Part shown: piece by piece, positions 12,328-23,810 of the stretch
Position numbering within the stretch: position 1 is the first letter of the stretch
Layout of the letters: each line of letters opens with the position of its first letter
Origin: Periconia sp. R9002
Taxonomy: Eukaryota; Ascomycota; Dothideomycetes; Pleosporales; Periconiaceae
Assembly (NCBI GenBank): GCA_023627715.1
Contig: JAMAHW010000003.1
Coordinates: 310,001-374,000 of the forward strand
Reading direction: 5' to 3'
DNA: 64,000 nucleotides
Program-made: the position numbers and the translations under genes
The notes under the pieces: model-generated
What the model saw: only the letters and a program-made list of their open reading frames with translations
What the model was told of the DNA's origin: nothing
Database searches by the model: none

Positions 12328-14848
12328 ATGCTTTTAAACAGGGCAATTGGCAGGTCACGCCTCCTAAGGGGGCTTCGCGCACCTCGTGTACCGTCCGGCA
12401 AACGATATCTGACCAATAACGGTTTCTTCCGTGTATCAGAGGAGGTACGGGAAGCGATCCACTCAAACAAACCAGTCGTCGCGCTGGAAACCACAATCTA
12501 CACTCACGGTAATCAACAAAGCGCTTTTCCATAGGCTTGAGTGTCCAGAAGCTAACAAATTTCACCAGGTTTTCCATATCCTGAAAATGTAGCTCTGGCC
12601 TCTCTTCTTGAAAGCACTGTGCGCGTGAACGGTGGTGTGCCGGCTACTATTGGTATTTTGGATGGAGTTGCTCATGTAGGGTTGGACCCGGAACAACTGA
12701 TAAAGTTGGCTTCTGCTGCAGGACAATCCACCACATTGAAACTTTCTCGAAGAGATTTGAGCTATGTAGGTGGTATGCGATTAGCAGGCAAGAATTTCAA
12801 TGGAGGAACAACCATCGCCGGAACCATGATCCTGGCACATCTGGCTGGCATCAAAGTGTTTGGAACTGGTGGTCTCGGTGGAGTACACAGAGGCGCAGAA
12901 TCCAGCATGGACATCTCTGCGGATTTAACAGAGCTGGGTCGGACACCAGTCGCTGTTGTATCTAGCGGTTGCAAGAGCTTCCTCGACATTCCTCGCACGC
13001 TTGAATACCTCGAGACGGAGGGTGTGTTCGTTGGGACATTTGCAGATGGGCGTGAGGGCAAGGTCGATTTCCCGGCCTTTTGGTCGCGGGATAGTGGCGT
13101 GAAGAGCCCAACGACTATACAGAACGAGATTGAAGCTGCCGCCATCATTCGTAAGTTTTTCTCCCACCTGAAGTAAAACTTCTTTGACAATTTTCTCACC
13201 TGAGATACAGACGCTCAACACACATTGAAAATTCAGTCTGGGTTACATTTCGCAAATCCCATTCCTGTCGATGCAGCCATTCCAAAGGAGACTATGGACT
13301 CTGTCATTGCCGAAGCCCTACGCCAAGCTGATGCATCTGGGGTAATTGGAAAGGACAACACCCCCTTTGTTCTTAACAAGATTAAAGAACTCACAAAGGG
13401 CAACTCAATACCCGCAAACCGGGCACTCATAGAAGCAAATGTCCGGAGGGCCACCATAGTAGCTAGAGAGCTGGCAATACTAGAAAACAAGCAAGATGAA
13501 GCCCAAGGGTGAGAGGCTTTCGACTGCTCACTTGTAGACCTTGGTGCTGATTGCAAATATTAGACAAATTTCCCCAAGCTTCAATCCAGTATTTGCAAGT
13601 TCTGATCTATCCTCGAGACAGCGGTTCAACAACACACCCATGGCGGACACAGCAACTCCTTCTATTTCAACTCAGATTGACACCCCTGATGTTATTGTAG
13701 CTGGAGCGCTTGCCGTTGACTTCTCATGTGATTACGCGCCCTTCACTGACACCTCATCTCCTATTGATCCAGCATTCCATACGTCAAATCCAGCCATCAT
13801 TAATCAAACGCTTGGAGGCGTTGCTCATAACATTGCTAAAGCTGCTCATTTTCTCGGTGCGTCTGTGCAGCTACACAGTGCCGTTGGCGATGACCTTAGT
13901 GGGCGCGCAGCCCTTGGCCAACTCGGCGAGGATAGCATGTCAACTGAAGGCGTCAAAGTCATCCCCCATCCAGCCCGAACTGCACAGTACGTTGCCGTCA
14001 ATAACTCGAACAAAGATCTCACACTCGCAATGGCGGATATGAAAATACTGGAATCTATCCCTGCTCACACAATGGATGACATGCTCCGCAAGATATCATC
14101 CGCCTCACCTAAACTACTAATAGTAGATGCGAACTGGGATAGCATCACCCTCCGCAGACTCATATCCCTCGGTCAAAACTCGCCAACCACTACAACCATC
14201 TTCGAACCTGTCTCTACCGCCAAATCTATCCGTGTTCTATCCTCCAAGTCCGAGCACACTCCAATCGTAGACATAATCACACCCAACGAATTTGAACTGA
14301 AAGCACTGCATGACCATGCCTACGCAAACGGCCTCTTCGACGATCCCAACTGGTTTGCAACCATCGATGCGATTGGCATACCCTCCTCCGGCCTGCGCGT
14401 CGCGCTCAGCGTAACCACCACGCCATCTATAGTAGATTCCGGCATCCCGCAACAAGCCATCAAGCTCCTTCCTTTCTTCCCTACCATCCTCACCAAAGTC
14501 GGTCCACAAGGCGTGCTCCTCACCCAGCTAATAGAGCCTGAAGATCCTGTCCTTTCTTCACCAGAACATGCGCAGTATGTGCTTGCGCGGAACACGACCG
14601 GGGATGGGAAAGTGGGAGGTTTGTATGTCAGGCTGTTCGCACCGGAGGTGGTGTTGAAAGACGAAGAGGTGGTCAGTGTTAATGGGATCGGGGATACGTT
14701 TGTCGGTGCGCTGGCAGCTGGATTGGTCAAGGGCAAGCGGGTCAGGGATGTTGTTGGGTTCGCGCAGAGAGCGTCTTTGATGAGTTTGAAGAGCAAGGAG
14801 AGTGTGAGTCCGGAGTTGAGGAAGTTGCGAGCAGATTTAGAGAGGTGA
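12328..14848 (+). CDS. Bifunctional pseudouridine-5'-phosphate glycosidase / PfkB-type kinase
   Basis: Four exons (12328-12508, 12569-13150, 13211-13508, 13564-14848) join in frame to 781 residues. The first ~25 residues (MLLNRAIGRSRLLRGLRAP) are Arg-rich without acids, like a mitochondrial presequence. Residues ~30-355 are a PsuG/indigoidine-synthase-A domain: VALETTIYTHGFPYPEN, NGGVPATIGILDG, GTTIAGTMILAH, GTGGLGGVHRGAE and SSGCKSFLDI. After a linker, residues ~390-781 are a PfkB carbohydrate kinase with signature 1 (GGVAHNIAKAAHFLGA) and signature 2 with the catalytic Asp (NGIGDTFVGALAAGL). Together they would phosphorylate pseudouridine and split PsiMP into uracil and ribose-5-phosphate. 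In many bacteria PsuG and PsuK are separate proteins; fungal homologues are fused. Substrate and localisation are inferred from the family. Confidence 0.93.
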
Positions 14849-15985
14849 AATCTAGCGTATATGCGTTTTGTTTAGAAGAGTTGTATTTGTACACCGATCA
14901 AGGAAATTAATAACTGGGCATGAAAAACATAAAACTCGTCATCGCAGAGTATTGAGTTAATTATTGGGCATAACTACAGTATTTCGCTACCACTGTCCAA
15001 TTTCTTTCCCCCTCCCCATTTTTCTTACATTAGGAATGAGATAGGATAAAAAAAAGGCAGAAAGAATCAAGTTTACCCAACTCTCCTGACTAGAAACTTT
15101 TGCGGTCCGCTATTATGTCTAACAAAGCAAGGACTCTGGAATCGAGTTGCAAATAAAGTTCCTTAGAAGATTCAAACGAACGACTTTATCTATAGTATGG
15201 GCTTGAGGAATAAGGGGACGTGCCAGTGGGAACCTCTAAGTTCTACTTATTTTGAAAATTTCCTGGTGTGTGGCGTTCAATTGATTTGATGATAGTTACA
15301 TGGAGATCTACTTCCATATGTATGCATTGGCTTCTACATCACACATACCTACCTACACATGAAGAAAACCTAGTAGTGTATGGCCACACGAGATGTTAAA
15401 TGTGCATTCAAGGCAAGGGCCAGTGTAATTATACTGTTAATATTTATGCCACAATTTTATAGGTATATAAGTTGAGACTTGCCACTCTCGCATTCAGGGG
15501 TTGTGGGGGTGAAAACTCATGGTCACGTGCCTTTTCATATGAGTCGGCGCTCGCACATACTTTAGTACACACCCTGTAAGCACATCCCTAGCCAAGGACG
15601 TTACCTGAGATGGAAACCAGTGTTTGTACCGTGACTGATTACACCAATCAATTGCGAAGAAGAAAACACTTTTGATACTTTAGTACATGCACATGTGCAT
15701 GTGAAAATGTTTGCATTTCGTTCTTGTCCCCAAGATTTGCGGATATTTAAAACATTTAAGGAATATTGATGGATTATTACACGAGATGTGTTCAGGTTCC
15801 ACGTGGACACGTTTGTATGATACATGTACATCGATACTTACAAGTAACAAAACGCGGTTCCCTGACAGAGAAAGAGCACTGAGCATAAAACAAAACATTA
15901 GACGTTGAAAAAACATGTAACCTATTCCACAGATACTATCGCATGGAATTTCAACGATTATTCTACCCATTATACTCACCATCCA
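14849..15985. other. AT-rich intergenic region with one dispersed-repeat copy
   Basis: No gene is seen. It holds the best-preserved copy of the ~105-bp dispersed repeat with its target-site duplication (15557-15687). Confidence 0.6.
15557..15687 (-). mobile_element. SINE-like short element, copy D, with 13-bp target-site duplication
   Basis: The element occupies 15570-15674 on the minus strand. It is bounded by a perfect 13-bp direct repeat, ATACTTTAGTACA, at 15557-15569 and 15675-15687. Read on the minus strand it starts CAAAAGTGTTTTCTTC and ends GCTTACAGGGTG. Inside are TGGTGTAATCAGT (resembling a pol III box A), a TTTCxxATCTCAG segment at the position that reads TTTCGAATCTCAG (box B-like) in copy B, and an imperfect hairpin around ACGTCC...GGATGT. 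It is non-coding. Related copies lie at 46484-46591 and 53956-54060. Confidence 0.7.
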
Positions 15986-16566
15986 TCAACCCCACACTGC
16001 TGACTTCGAACACAACTGATACTTTTCCATATCAGAATCTGAAATCCAATGCATGCCTCCCGAACATCTATATCCGCCCTCAACCCTGATCCAACTGAAC
16101 CCCGCTGGACAGTTCTCCATCTCCTTCGGAAACGCCGATAGGATGATTGGCGAAAAAATGACCATCGTACCTATAGGCGGATGGTTCATGAGCTGCTGAG
16201 CACCAGGCACGGTTGCATGTTGGTTGGGGTAAAGCAAGTTAGAGAAGGATCTGGAGCTGCGGGCGTGAAGGGGACTAGGGCGCACGTTGTTTGTGGTGGT
16301 CTTTGGGTTAATGTGCCCCGGGAGGGTCCTAGAAGGGTCTGGCTGTGCACAAAATGCCCGGAATTTGTATATTGTGCAGAAGGCCTCAAACGTGAATAAG
16401 TTGAGGAGGCTACTGGAAGCGAGCGACACTGAGAGACGATTGTTGATGGGCGCGTGAAGCGATGAGTGTTGCTAGAAGATCTGTGGTTGCTACCGGCAAC
16501 GGTGGATGCTCCAAAGGTTATGCGCTGGCTTGGTTGGAGAGGTCCTCGCGGGCTTTGGTTGTACAT
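15986..16566 (-). CDS. Hypothetical protein, uncertain gene model
   Basis: A minus-strand frame opens at ATG 16566 (MYNQSPRGPLQPSQRITFG) with a Ser/Thr/Pro-rich sequence. A second frame, ending at 15986, carries a more structured C-terminus: CPAGFSWIRVEGGYRCSGG followed by MHWISDSDMEKYQ. This Cys/Gly/Trp pattern resembles small cysteine-containing fungal proteins of unknown function. The second frame has no ATG of its own upstream. The two would have to be joined by an intron; a CTAAC branch-like site and AG acceptors lie near 16180-16250, but no junction that keeps frame could be fixed. It may be a real two-exon gene or only a chance frame. Confidence 0.35.
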
Positions 16567-19500
16567 CTTCAGGACTTTCTTTCGCGTAGTAAGTATGTAG
16601 ACTAAGGATGTTCGGGTACTACAGAGAGTAGGACCTATCTTGGTTGAAGACTTTTATAGAAGAGCCTGGATGAATAGACCTGAGATATGATAAGATAACA
16701 GCTCATACCTTAGGTATTCCATTCTCCAATCTATACATTCTCGCTCCTAAGTGAACCCGTTACATTCTTCCTTCGATCGTGTGACGTTTGTGCGATAGTG
16801 AACTATCTCGCAGTTTGGTCGTTCCTATCACAAATTGTAAAGTGTTTGGTTTGTCTTCGTAAATGATTGATCCAAATCATCTGTTCATGTCTAGATAATG
16901 TGACACGAACCTAGGATTGAATTGCAACGTGCGTTAAGTATTGATTCCAAGGTAGAAAAGAGCAACATACTTCACGTGACCAGAGTGTAGTGAATCGAGA
17001 ATATTTCAAATAATCGAGTACTAACCAAAGAATCGCTTTACAAAATTTTATGTCCGAAAGTTAATGAATTCTCAAATGATTGTTGATTCTATACTGATTT
17101 TGCGTCTTTGGAAATCTTGTTCAAACATATTCCCCCTTCACATAACAAACTCGCCTCAACTCAATTTAATGTATATACGATATCACATATAATACAACAA
17201 AGATTTTTTCTTCTCCCACTTCCTTGCCCTATTACCACTTCCATATGTTTATTGTCATGCCCCTGATTCGCAAATGCCGCTCATCACTGCCCACAATTTT
17301 CAAAACACACAAAGCAAGCCAAGGAACAGTGAAAGCGACCGTAAATTCACCGCGCTATACGCGGAAGATGTGTATACGTATGCTTCAGCATGTAGCAGTG
17401 CATTCGAGGCCACGGCAAAGGAGGGTGCATAGCCTGGCATCAGACAAATCCAGGCCACACCAATACTATCCTTTCACACGGAGGACCTCTCAATTTCCAC
17501 TCTCTACAAGGATAATAGCGTGAATTGAACCCACAAAATACCAGGGTATCAATCACATGGCAATTTCCACGGCTTGGCCTCAAGGCATCATTCCACATTA
17601 CGGGAGCCTCATCACCTCGCCACCAGGTCCTCTCCACCACTCAAGAGAGCCGCTTGACATCACGCCGTCCCTCTCGAGTGGGACACCGTTCAAAGTTCGA
17701 TAGCCTTCCGGCCTCGTTGCGTTATTTGTTGCCCTGTTGTGCAGAATTTTCGTGGCTTGGGGTGCAGGTGCATGTGTATGGAACAGGATACTGGTGGAAT
17801 ACGGATAGTGGCATGAGAAGGTGTCAGAAACCCCCACCTCTTTCCATTAATGGCTTCAATATACATGCAGCTCCTCAATTTGAGAGACGTATTCGAGCCT
17901 CTCTGCCTTCCAATGCCTGAGAGGCAGGTTCTTGCTCCACAGGTATTGTCGGGTATAACAAATCTAAAGTTCTGAACGATCGATCCAGGTCGGAGAATCA
18001 TCTCCGTTCTTATTAGTGTAAAGTATGCAGGCGCAGCTTTACATTCCCCATACCCAGCAGTAAGCTACGATCAAAGTAGGAGGCGCTGAACCATGCACTA
18101 ATGCATTGATCACGCCTCTCTAGTTAGAAATTGTTTAGTACATTTCCTTTTTAAGGGTACACGAATATTCCTCTCCCCATTGTTTGTGGCGAGCTCGGTA
18201 CGGTCAAATGGTATGACGTAGGGTAGACCTTGAGAATCTGTTGAGCTCGGATGAAAAGCTTGATTGAGAAGCGATGCTTACGGAAAGTTGTATGGTGGGG
18301 GCAAGATTACGGGCCAGGGTTCAATTTGTGACCCCCAAAGTTAAACCATTCCTGCTGTTTGTCCTTCATTATGCTTTGCGGTCGGCTTATCTCGGCAATC
18401 GTTTAAGAAACCTGGTCACACCTGTGTTGTAATGTGAAGGTACTCATGAGACCTTTTGGCTCTCTTTTGCTAGATGTACACGACTAAACGATTGTAGAAT
18501 GCCCTTGCTGTAGAGTCTTCAAGTGAATTTTGTACTTTGGTGCTTATACCAAACAAACGCTGAACAATTCAAGTTGCCAACACCAAACATTTCTCCACGA
18601 TCTCTACTTGTTCCAAGATTTCTACCACGCTCGAGCTTTTGCGGCCAAGGCAGGCCAAAAAGTCGGGTTTCCGCATAAGTTATGTGTGTTCTTAGTACAA
18701 CACCATCGTCTAATAATACAAAAAGATACTAAGACTATTACAGAAACACGTTGTGGATTTTACGTTGCCTATTTACCAACTTTTGGATCACTCCCACCTC
18801 TCGCATATGCGGCATCTCAGCGTCTGAAAATGCCGCGCTAAATGACGCCCTGCCCCACTTTCGAAACGACACATTTCTGTGTATTTCAACTGTACCTCGG
18901 TAGGTACAGCATCACTAGTACTCTGTATTGATATCAGTAATTGCGAGTATCAATAACACAAATTGAATCTGTCTGGTGAAATTTACAAAGGACAAATAAA
19001 CAAAATTTGTATTAGTGAAATTCTGGTCAAAAAATCAGGTATTCAGTGGAACTGACGTAGTTTATGGTACCCACAAGGTACCCGTTGCGCTACAATTCCA
19101 TCATTTTGATACCTCTTATATTATACTTCATTGTACAAATCATGTTTGAATTCCCATAGTCAGACCTTACATTTCATGGAACCGAGCGTTTATTCATAAG
19201 AAATATCATGAAGATGTGAACGTATCACTGGTGATAAGATTGTGCTGGCATCAGTCTCATCAAAAGTTCAGCAATTGATTGTATCTTGCTTAATTTTGCA
19301 TAAGCCCACTAATCATGTGAGCCTTCCTTATTCACGTGAACACACATATGTGCGTAGAAACGTTGCATACGTCTTCTCGTGTTTGAGTTATATTTCCTAC
19401 AGAACCTTTCTGGTAGTACCCATTTTGACTCCATCAATAATACATAGGGCCGAACAGCCGCACGCCTCGCAGATGTCGCAATAGCATCCCTACTGCCCTT

Positions 19501-20396
19501 GCAGTAGCCCAATCCCTCACCCACAGCAAGAGCCGAGAAGGATTGGAGCGGGTAAACACTGAAGGTGCTAAGCTCCCCACCTGAAAATGACGGGAAGCGG
19601 GGGATCGGCAGAAAGATGGTCCTTGATGAACGTGGGGGGTGAGATGCATCATGCAACACCAAAGCTAAGCTGAAAAGCATGTCGTATGTACAAGTATTAT
19701 TTGATACCGCGCACACAGCGGTTCCAACCCTTAGCCCACCAGTCCCACTCTCACCACACCCATTTGATGGCATCCCATGGCTTGCCAAGCCTGTCCAACC
19801 CTCAACTTTGCTCTTACGGCTGCATCGAGTAAGCCGCGCGCTGCATAGGGGCACAACTCCAATTATGAGAAGCGGGGAAGGAGACTGGGAGAGGCTCGGC
19901 AGTTCTGTAGAGATCGAGAAATAGGAATTCCAGCCGATTCCATCTGAAAATCTCTTGGTAGCTAGTCCCGTTCATCAATGGTATATGTACCGGTAGATTC
20001 CTCTGGTTTGCGAAGTAGAAAGCAACTCCAACCCAGCAACACTTCATCAGTCTATCCTACCATTTACGATATTCGTTCATAGTTTGAACGAATTTTCGAG
20101 GTATTTCTTCAATCATAACTTTGTTTCCCACACTACCCGAGACCGTCGTACGTGAATTGTGAGTGAGTGACGAGTGAAGAACCATTCAAGCATTCGACCT
20201 GCCCATCGCGAAAAGAGCCATCAGAATCAAATCCCAAAAAGTCATCCCCTTGACTGCCAAAAGCAAAAAGCCCAAAGCCTTAACAGCAACGCACTTTCGA
20301 AATCGACAAGCCCGGAACCCCTGAAGCCCGAACAAAACCCTTCCCATCAAACACACCACCCATCCTACCAAAAATCCCTCTCAAAACACCACCAAA
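16567..20396. other. Long AT-rich gene-poor stretch
   Basis: About 3.8 kb without a supported gene. Short frames at 17525-17920, 18530-18841 and 19309-19854 have no domain, weak composition and no neighbouring splice logic. The only structured element noticed is a 20-bp hairpin at 18890-18909 (CTGTACCT, CGGT loop, AGGTACAG). Confidence 0.55.
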
Positions 20397-21095
20397 ATGA
20401 TCCAAAGCAACAACATCCCCGCCTCAAACACCCCCAGCACCTCCAAAAGCAACAAAGATCCAGTCACCACCAACATCGAATGGCTCAACCGCGCCTACTC
20501 TGCCGATGGCCTTCCAGCCCTACGCTCCCTCTATGATGAGTGGGCTGCCTCATACGATTCTGATCTCTCCAAGGCAGACCAAAACTATGTCGCTCCCGCA
20601 CTAGCAGCTGCGACTGCCGCCAAATATGCCGGTGACCTAACCTCCCTCAAAATCCTTGACGCCGGATGCGGCACAGGCCTTGTTGGCGCCGCCCTCGCCA
20701 ACTTAGGAGCCAAAAACATCGATGGTGTCGACTTGTCCCAGGGCATGCTCAATGTCGCTCGCAAGACTAACGCGTACTCCGTGCTTGAGACTTGCGACCT
20801 TTCCAAGCCCATCGAGAAGGATACAGACGCTTACGACCTGCTTACATGCATTGGCACTTTGACTCACGCTCATGTTGGCCCTGAAGTGCTTTCCGAGTTT
20901 GCTCGTATTGTGAAGAAAGATGGCTGGATCGTCGCCACCGTCCTCGACGACATCTGGGAGCCCATTGGCTACCGTGCTGAGATTGACAAGCTGGTCGAGG
21001 CCAAGAAGGTCCAGCTCATCAGTGCCGACTCCGGTGACTACAGAAAAGGTGCTGGTGTGTCAGCCAGGATGGTCGTCCTTAAAGTTCTCTCTTGA
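20397..21095 (+). CDS. Class I SAM-dependent methyltransferase (METTL27/WBSCR27-like)
   Basis: A single exon of 232 residues with ATG at 20397. The N-terminal segment (NIEWLNRAYSADGLPALRSL then YDEWAASYDSDL) is the helix pair that precedes the methyltransferase fold in METTL27/WBSCR27-type proteins. The SAM site is clear: motif I ILDAGCGTGLVGAAL, the acidic residue of motif II in IDGVDLSQGML, and CDLSKPIEKD followed by the DLLTCIGTLTHA strand. Late strands (IVKKDGWIVATVLDD) complete the Rossmann fold. The substrate is unknown; no secondary-metabolite genes surround it. The upstream sequence is A/C-rich; a frame opening at GTG 20174 overlaps in another phase and is not considered coding. Confidence 0.9.
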   Translation: MIQSNNIPASNTPSTSKSNKDPVTTNIEWLNRAYSADGLPALRSLYDEWAASYDSDLSKADQNYVAPALAAATAAKYAGDLTSLKILDAGCGTGLVGAALANLGAKNIDGVDLSQGMLNVARKTNAYSVLETCDLSKPIEKDTDAYDLLTCIGTLTHAHVGPEVLSEFARIVKKDGWIVATVLDDIWEPIGYRAEIDKLVEAKKVQLISADSGDYRKGAGVSARMVVLKVLS

Positions 21096-22883
21096 GCATT
21101 TCACGTCCCTCGAGAGCTATGTGCAATATTTCGATTGTTTGCTCTCGAGTCTGATCGAGATTTGAACTTTTAATGTCCTTTTTCATACCTCTCGGAGAGA
21201 CTGAGTGGTGAGCTTGTTAGCCGCGCGGCTAGCAAGTGTTTCCTTTTTCACTGATAACGTTTTGATTATCATCACAAATTATTGATACAAATCATTCGCG
21301 GTATCAACATTCCTTTGTACACTGATAAAGGGTTGGCTTCGAAAGTACATAAAAAAAGATGGCGTTAGTAAATCAAAGCGGAGGATGTTTGCTAGTAAAT
21401 GTAGAAAAAATGTGTCTCCACTTTGATACTATTGAAATAGCTCTGGTAAGAATCAAACGAATCTAGAACCAGCTCTATTTCATGCTAGGCAAATCTGGTT
21501 TCTAAAGGCAATTCATGCTTAGCTGATAGCAACTATTACAGTAATAACTGGATATTTGATGCTCTATACTGCTGCGAAGATGTCTGGAGCAATCGTTGTA
21601 TGTGACATTTTACGGTTTAAAAGAAGAAGGTATAGGAGAGTTCTTGGCGATACACATTGATGTAAGCAATCGAAATCCAAACCCTCCAAACCCTCAACAA
21701 CACTGGCTCAACGGGCTTCATAAGGTTGAAATGTGATACCTCGTCGACAAGAAATGGCTACTAACTTGCTAATAGAGGAAACTATTGTTCATCGGGGCGC
21801 TGTTTAAGTTTTCCAATGCTCTGCGATGGTATGCAGCATATTTTTGATGAGGTGTTGTTCTGTGTATAGGAATCAATGATTCGACTCCGAATATCCACTT
21901 TAGATTACTTAAGCTTTTATAGCTCAGCCAGCATTATGTATGAGTTATTTCTGAGCTTGATAACGAGGGAACTGCGGATTTGAGATGCACTTCCCATCTT
22001 TACCCGCTCTTAAATGGTCATTGCTGAAAGATCTAGAACTGCTCTTTTTTATCTAATTATCTCCGAGCCATCAAATTTGAAATTGATCCTCACAGAGTAT
22101 TACTACCCTAGGTATCGACACAGGTAGGGGAAAACACTTGGTAACGTCCTCGGCCAGGACGGGGTCTTCGAGCCATATCCTGATTATTTGATGCGTAGGA
22201 AAACAAACATCCCAGGCGGTTAGGCCTATGTCCCTAGCGTACCCTCAAGAATTGGTCAAATCGCCGACTGCTGTATACATACTATCCCAGATGTTGCCTC
22301 AAGATTGTAGGATTGAACGTTAGATGCCCAAAGTTATTCGGTGGGAGTGTGGGAACATATTATTTCGATGGGTTGGACACTTGACATCATCCAAGATAGG
22401 AGATCCTCGGAATGTGACAGCTGCTCCAGTTATGTATTTGTCGAATCGGTTAGTGACAATGAATGTCCCAAGCAACTTAAGGGTAGCAGCGGATTTGACC
22501 CAAGCAACGTTGGGTTGGTCGGTTGGAAAACTGAATCCAATTTTCGAGAATGCGGTATATCTGTCGAGTATTAATCAGGGACACTAGATGAGCAACGATA
22601 TTGGACAGATCGAATATGCTCTAGTCGACAAACAGACTTTTTCGCGGAATTCAGAAGGGCACTATTACTGAAGCAAATGGCCAGCAAGGGACAATATATT
22701 CAAATGTAACTCCGTATTCAAGATATGATGCTGAACGCCATCCAATGCAGATATCCTAAAGAACTATTTACCTATTCTAGTCCGGGGAATCAAGGGGGGT
22801 CCGAGTAGCGCCGTGAGATAATAAGACAGAAAAAGGCCGAGCACATGCGGTAGGCTAATGATGAAAGCGACTGGTTGGCAAGA
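21096..22883. other. AT-rich intergenic region with a repeat remnant
   Basis: No supported gene. An 87-codon plus-strand frame at 22324-22587 has no domain match that can be recognised and is left out. A degraded copy of the dispersed repeat is at about 22111-22165. Confidence 0.5.
22111..22165 (+). repeat. Probable degraded fragment of the dispersed ~105-bp repeat (copy C)
   Basis: GGTATCGACAC followed about 25 bp later by GGTAACGTCCTCGGCCAGGAC matches the same order and spacing seen in the full copies (GGTATCAACAC ... GGTAACGTCCTTGGCTGAGGAC). It includes a perfect GTCCT/AGGAC hairpin. The 5' half is not recognisable, so it is either truncated or decayed. Confidence 0.4.
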
Positions 22884-23810
22884 CTATGGCTTCCTCCGTT
22901 TGGATTCATGAAACAACTTGGCCGGTTCCTCTGCGCGCCTCTTCACAGCGGAAGAGCCGGTTGGCCGCTGAGACTGTAACCTCGGCGCAGAGAATTGCTG
23001 TCCTTCCGGAAGTCGTGTTCGCTGTGCCGCTAGCGGTGTGGATGCGGCTGGTCGTGGCATTGGTCGTGATGTGATATTTGGTCGACTTGTAATAGGAGCT
23101 ACTGAATTGTGAGCGCCGACAGAAGCCGACGCTCCTTTCGATAAAACCATGCGTTGCGGTCCTTGGTTAAAATTCGACAGCTCAGCCTGTCGGACCATTC
23201 TCGCAGGCGCCTGCTGCACGGCTGTAGCTTTCTTTCTCTCAGCTAGAATATGTGCAGGCATCATTGCTGCCTTCGGTCGAGCCTGCTTTTGATCATAAAT
23301 GCCTCTTCTCAGCTTATCGAAAGCCGCCTTGCCGGTTTGTTTTGGCGCACTTGAGCGGCTCCACGACGATCCGCTAAAAGCAAAGCCTTTACGGGTAGCG
23401 CTGGGTATCTGTCCGGTCCTTCCCTCGATTATGGTCGTCTGATGTCCCTGGCGGTTCTGCTGTAGAGCCTGAATCTGCTGCTTCAAAGCATTCTTTTGAG
23501 CCTCCTCTTCCCTTTCAGCATCCCTCTTTAACTTGCGGTATACTTTGCTCCAATTCTTTTCATCTCGGGGTCTGTGTGCCTGTTTCTGGTAGTCCGGAAT
23601 GTCCCGCTGAATAAACTTGAGCCATATCTCGCCGGTTTCGCCCAGGATCTGTGGGCAGTTCGCTTCCAAAGCCATGAGTTGATCTGGATTCTTGATTTGT
23701 CGAAGAATGGGTGCGAGAAACGCGTAAGGTAGGTCACCGATGTCTTCAAGCATGTGTATGTTCCGTATAAGCTGTCGCTTGGTCATCTCATAAAGGGTCT
23801 CTGCAGGCAT
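22884..23810 (-). CDS. ELA1: Elongin A family protein
   Basis: An intronless 308-residue frame with ATG at 23810. The first ~110 residues match elongin A: MPAETLYEMTKRQLIRNI is the BC-box/helix region that contacts elongin C. LPYAFLAPILRQIKNPDQLM and LEANCPQILGETGEIWLKFI are the cullin-binding part. The rest is basic and disordered (Lys/Arg/Gln-rich, short Pro/Ser repeats), ending FHESKRRKP. Fungal elongin A acts with elongin C and a cullin in ubiquitination of stalled RNA polymerase II. In the BC-box the usual cysteine (S/T-L-x3-C-x3-L) reads threonine here. It is divergent from the THO subunit gene, 481 bp between the starts. Confidence 0.9.
   Translation of the reverse strand: MPAETLYEMTKRQLIRNIHMLEDIGDLPYAFLAPILRQIKNPDQLMALEANCPQILGETGEIWLKFIQRDIPDYQKQAHRPRDEKNWSKVYRKLKRDAEREEEAQKNALKQQIQALQQNRQGHQTTIIEGRTGQIPSATRKGFAFSGSSWSRSSAPKQTGKAAFDKLRRGIYDQKQARPKAAMMPAHILAERKKATAVQQAPARMVRQAELSNFNQGPQRMVLSKGASASVGAHNSVAPITSRPNITSRPMPRPAASTPLAAQRTRLPEGQQFSAPRLQSQRPTGSSAVKRRAEEPAKLFHESKRRKP

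Noticed and set aside
18530..18841. 103-codon frame in the gene-poor region
   Set aside because: No recognisable domain, no splice partners, AT-rich surroundings; not distinguishable from chance.
20174..20536. 120-codon frame before the methyltransferase
   Set aside because: Opens at GTG, is Gln/His/Pro/Ser low-complexity and overlaps the methyltransferase in another phase.
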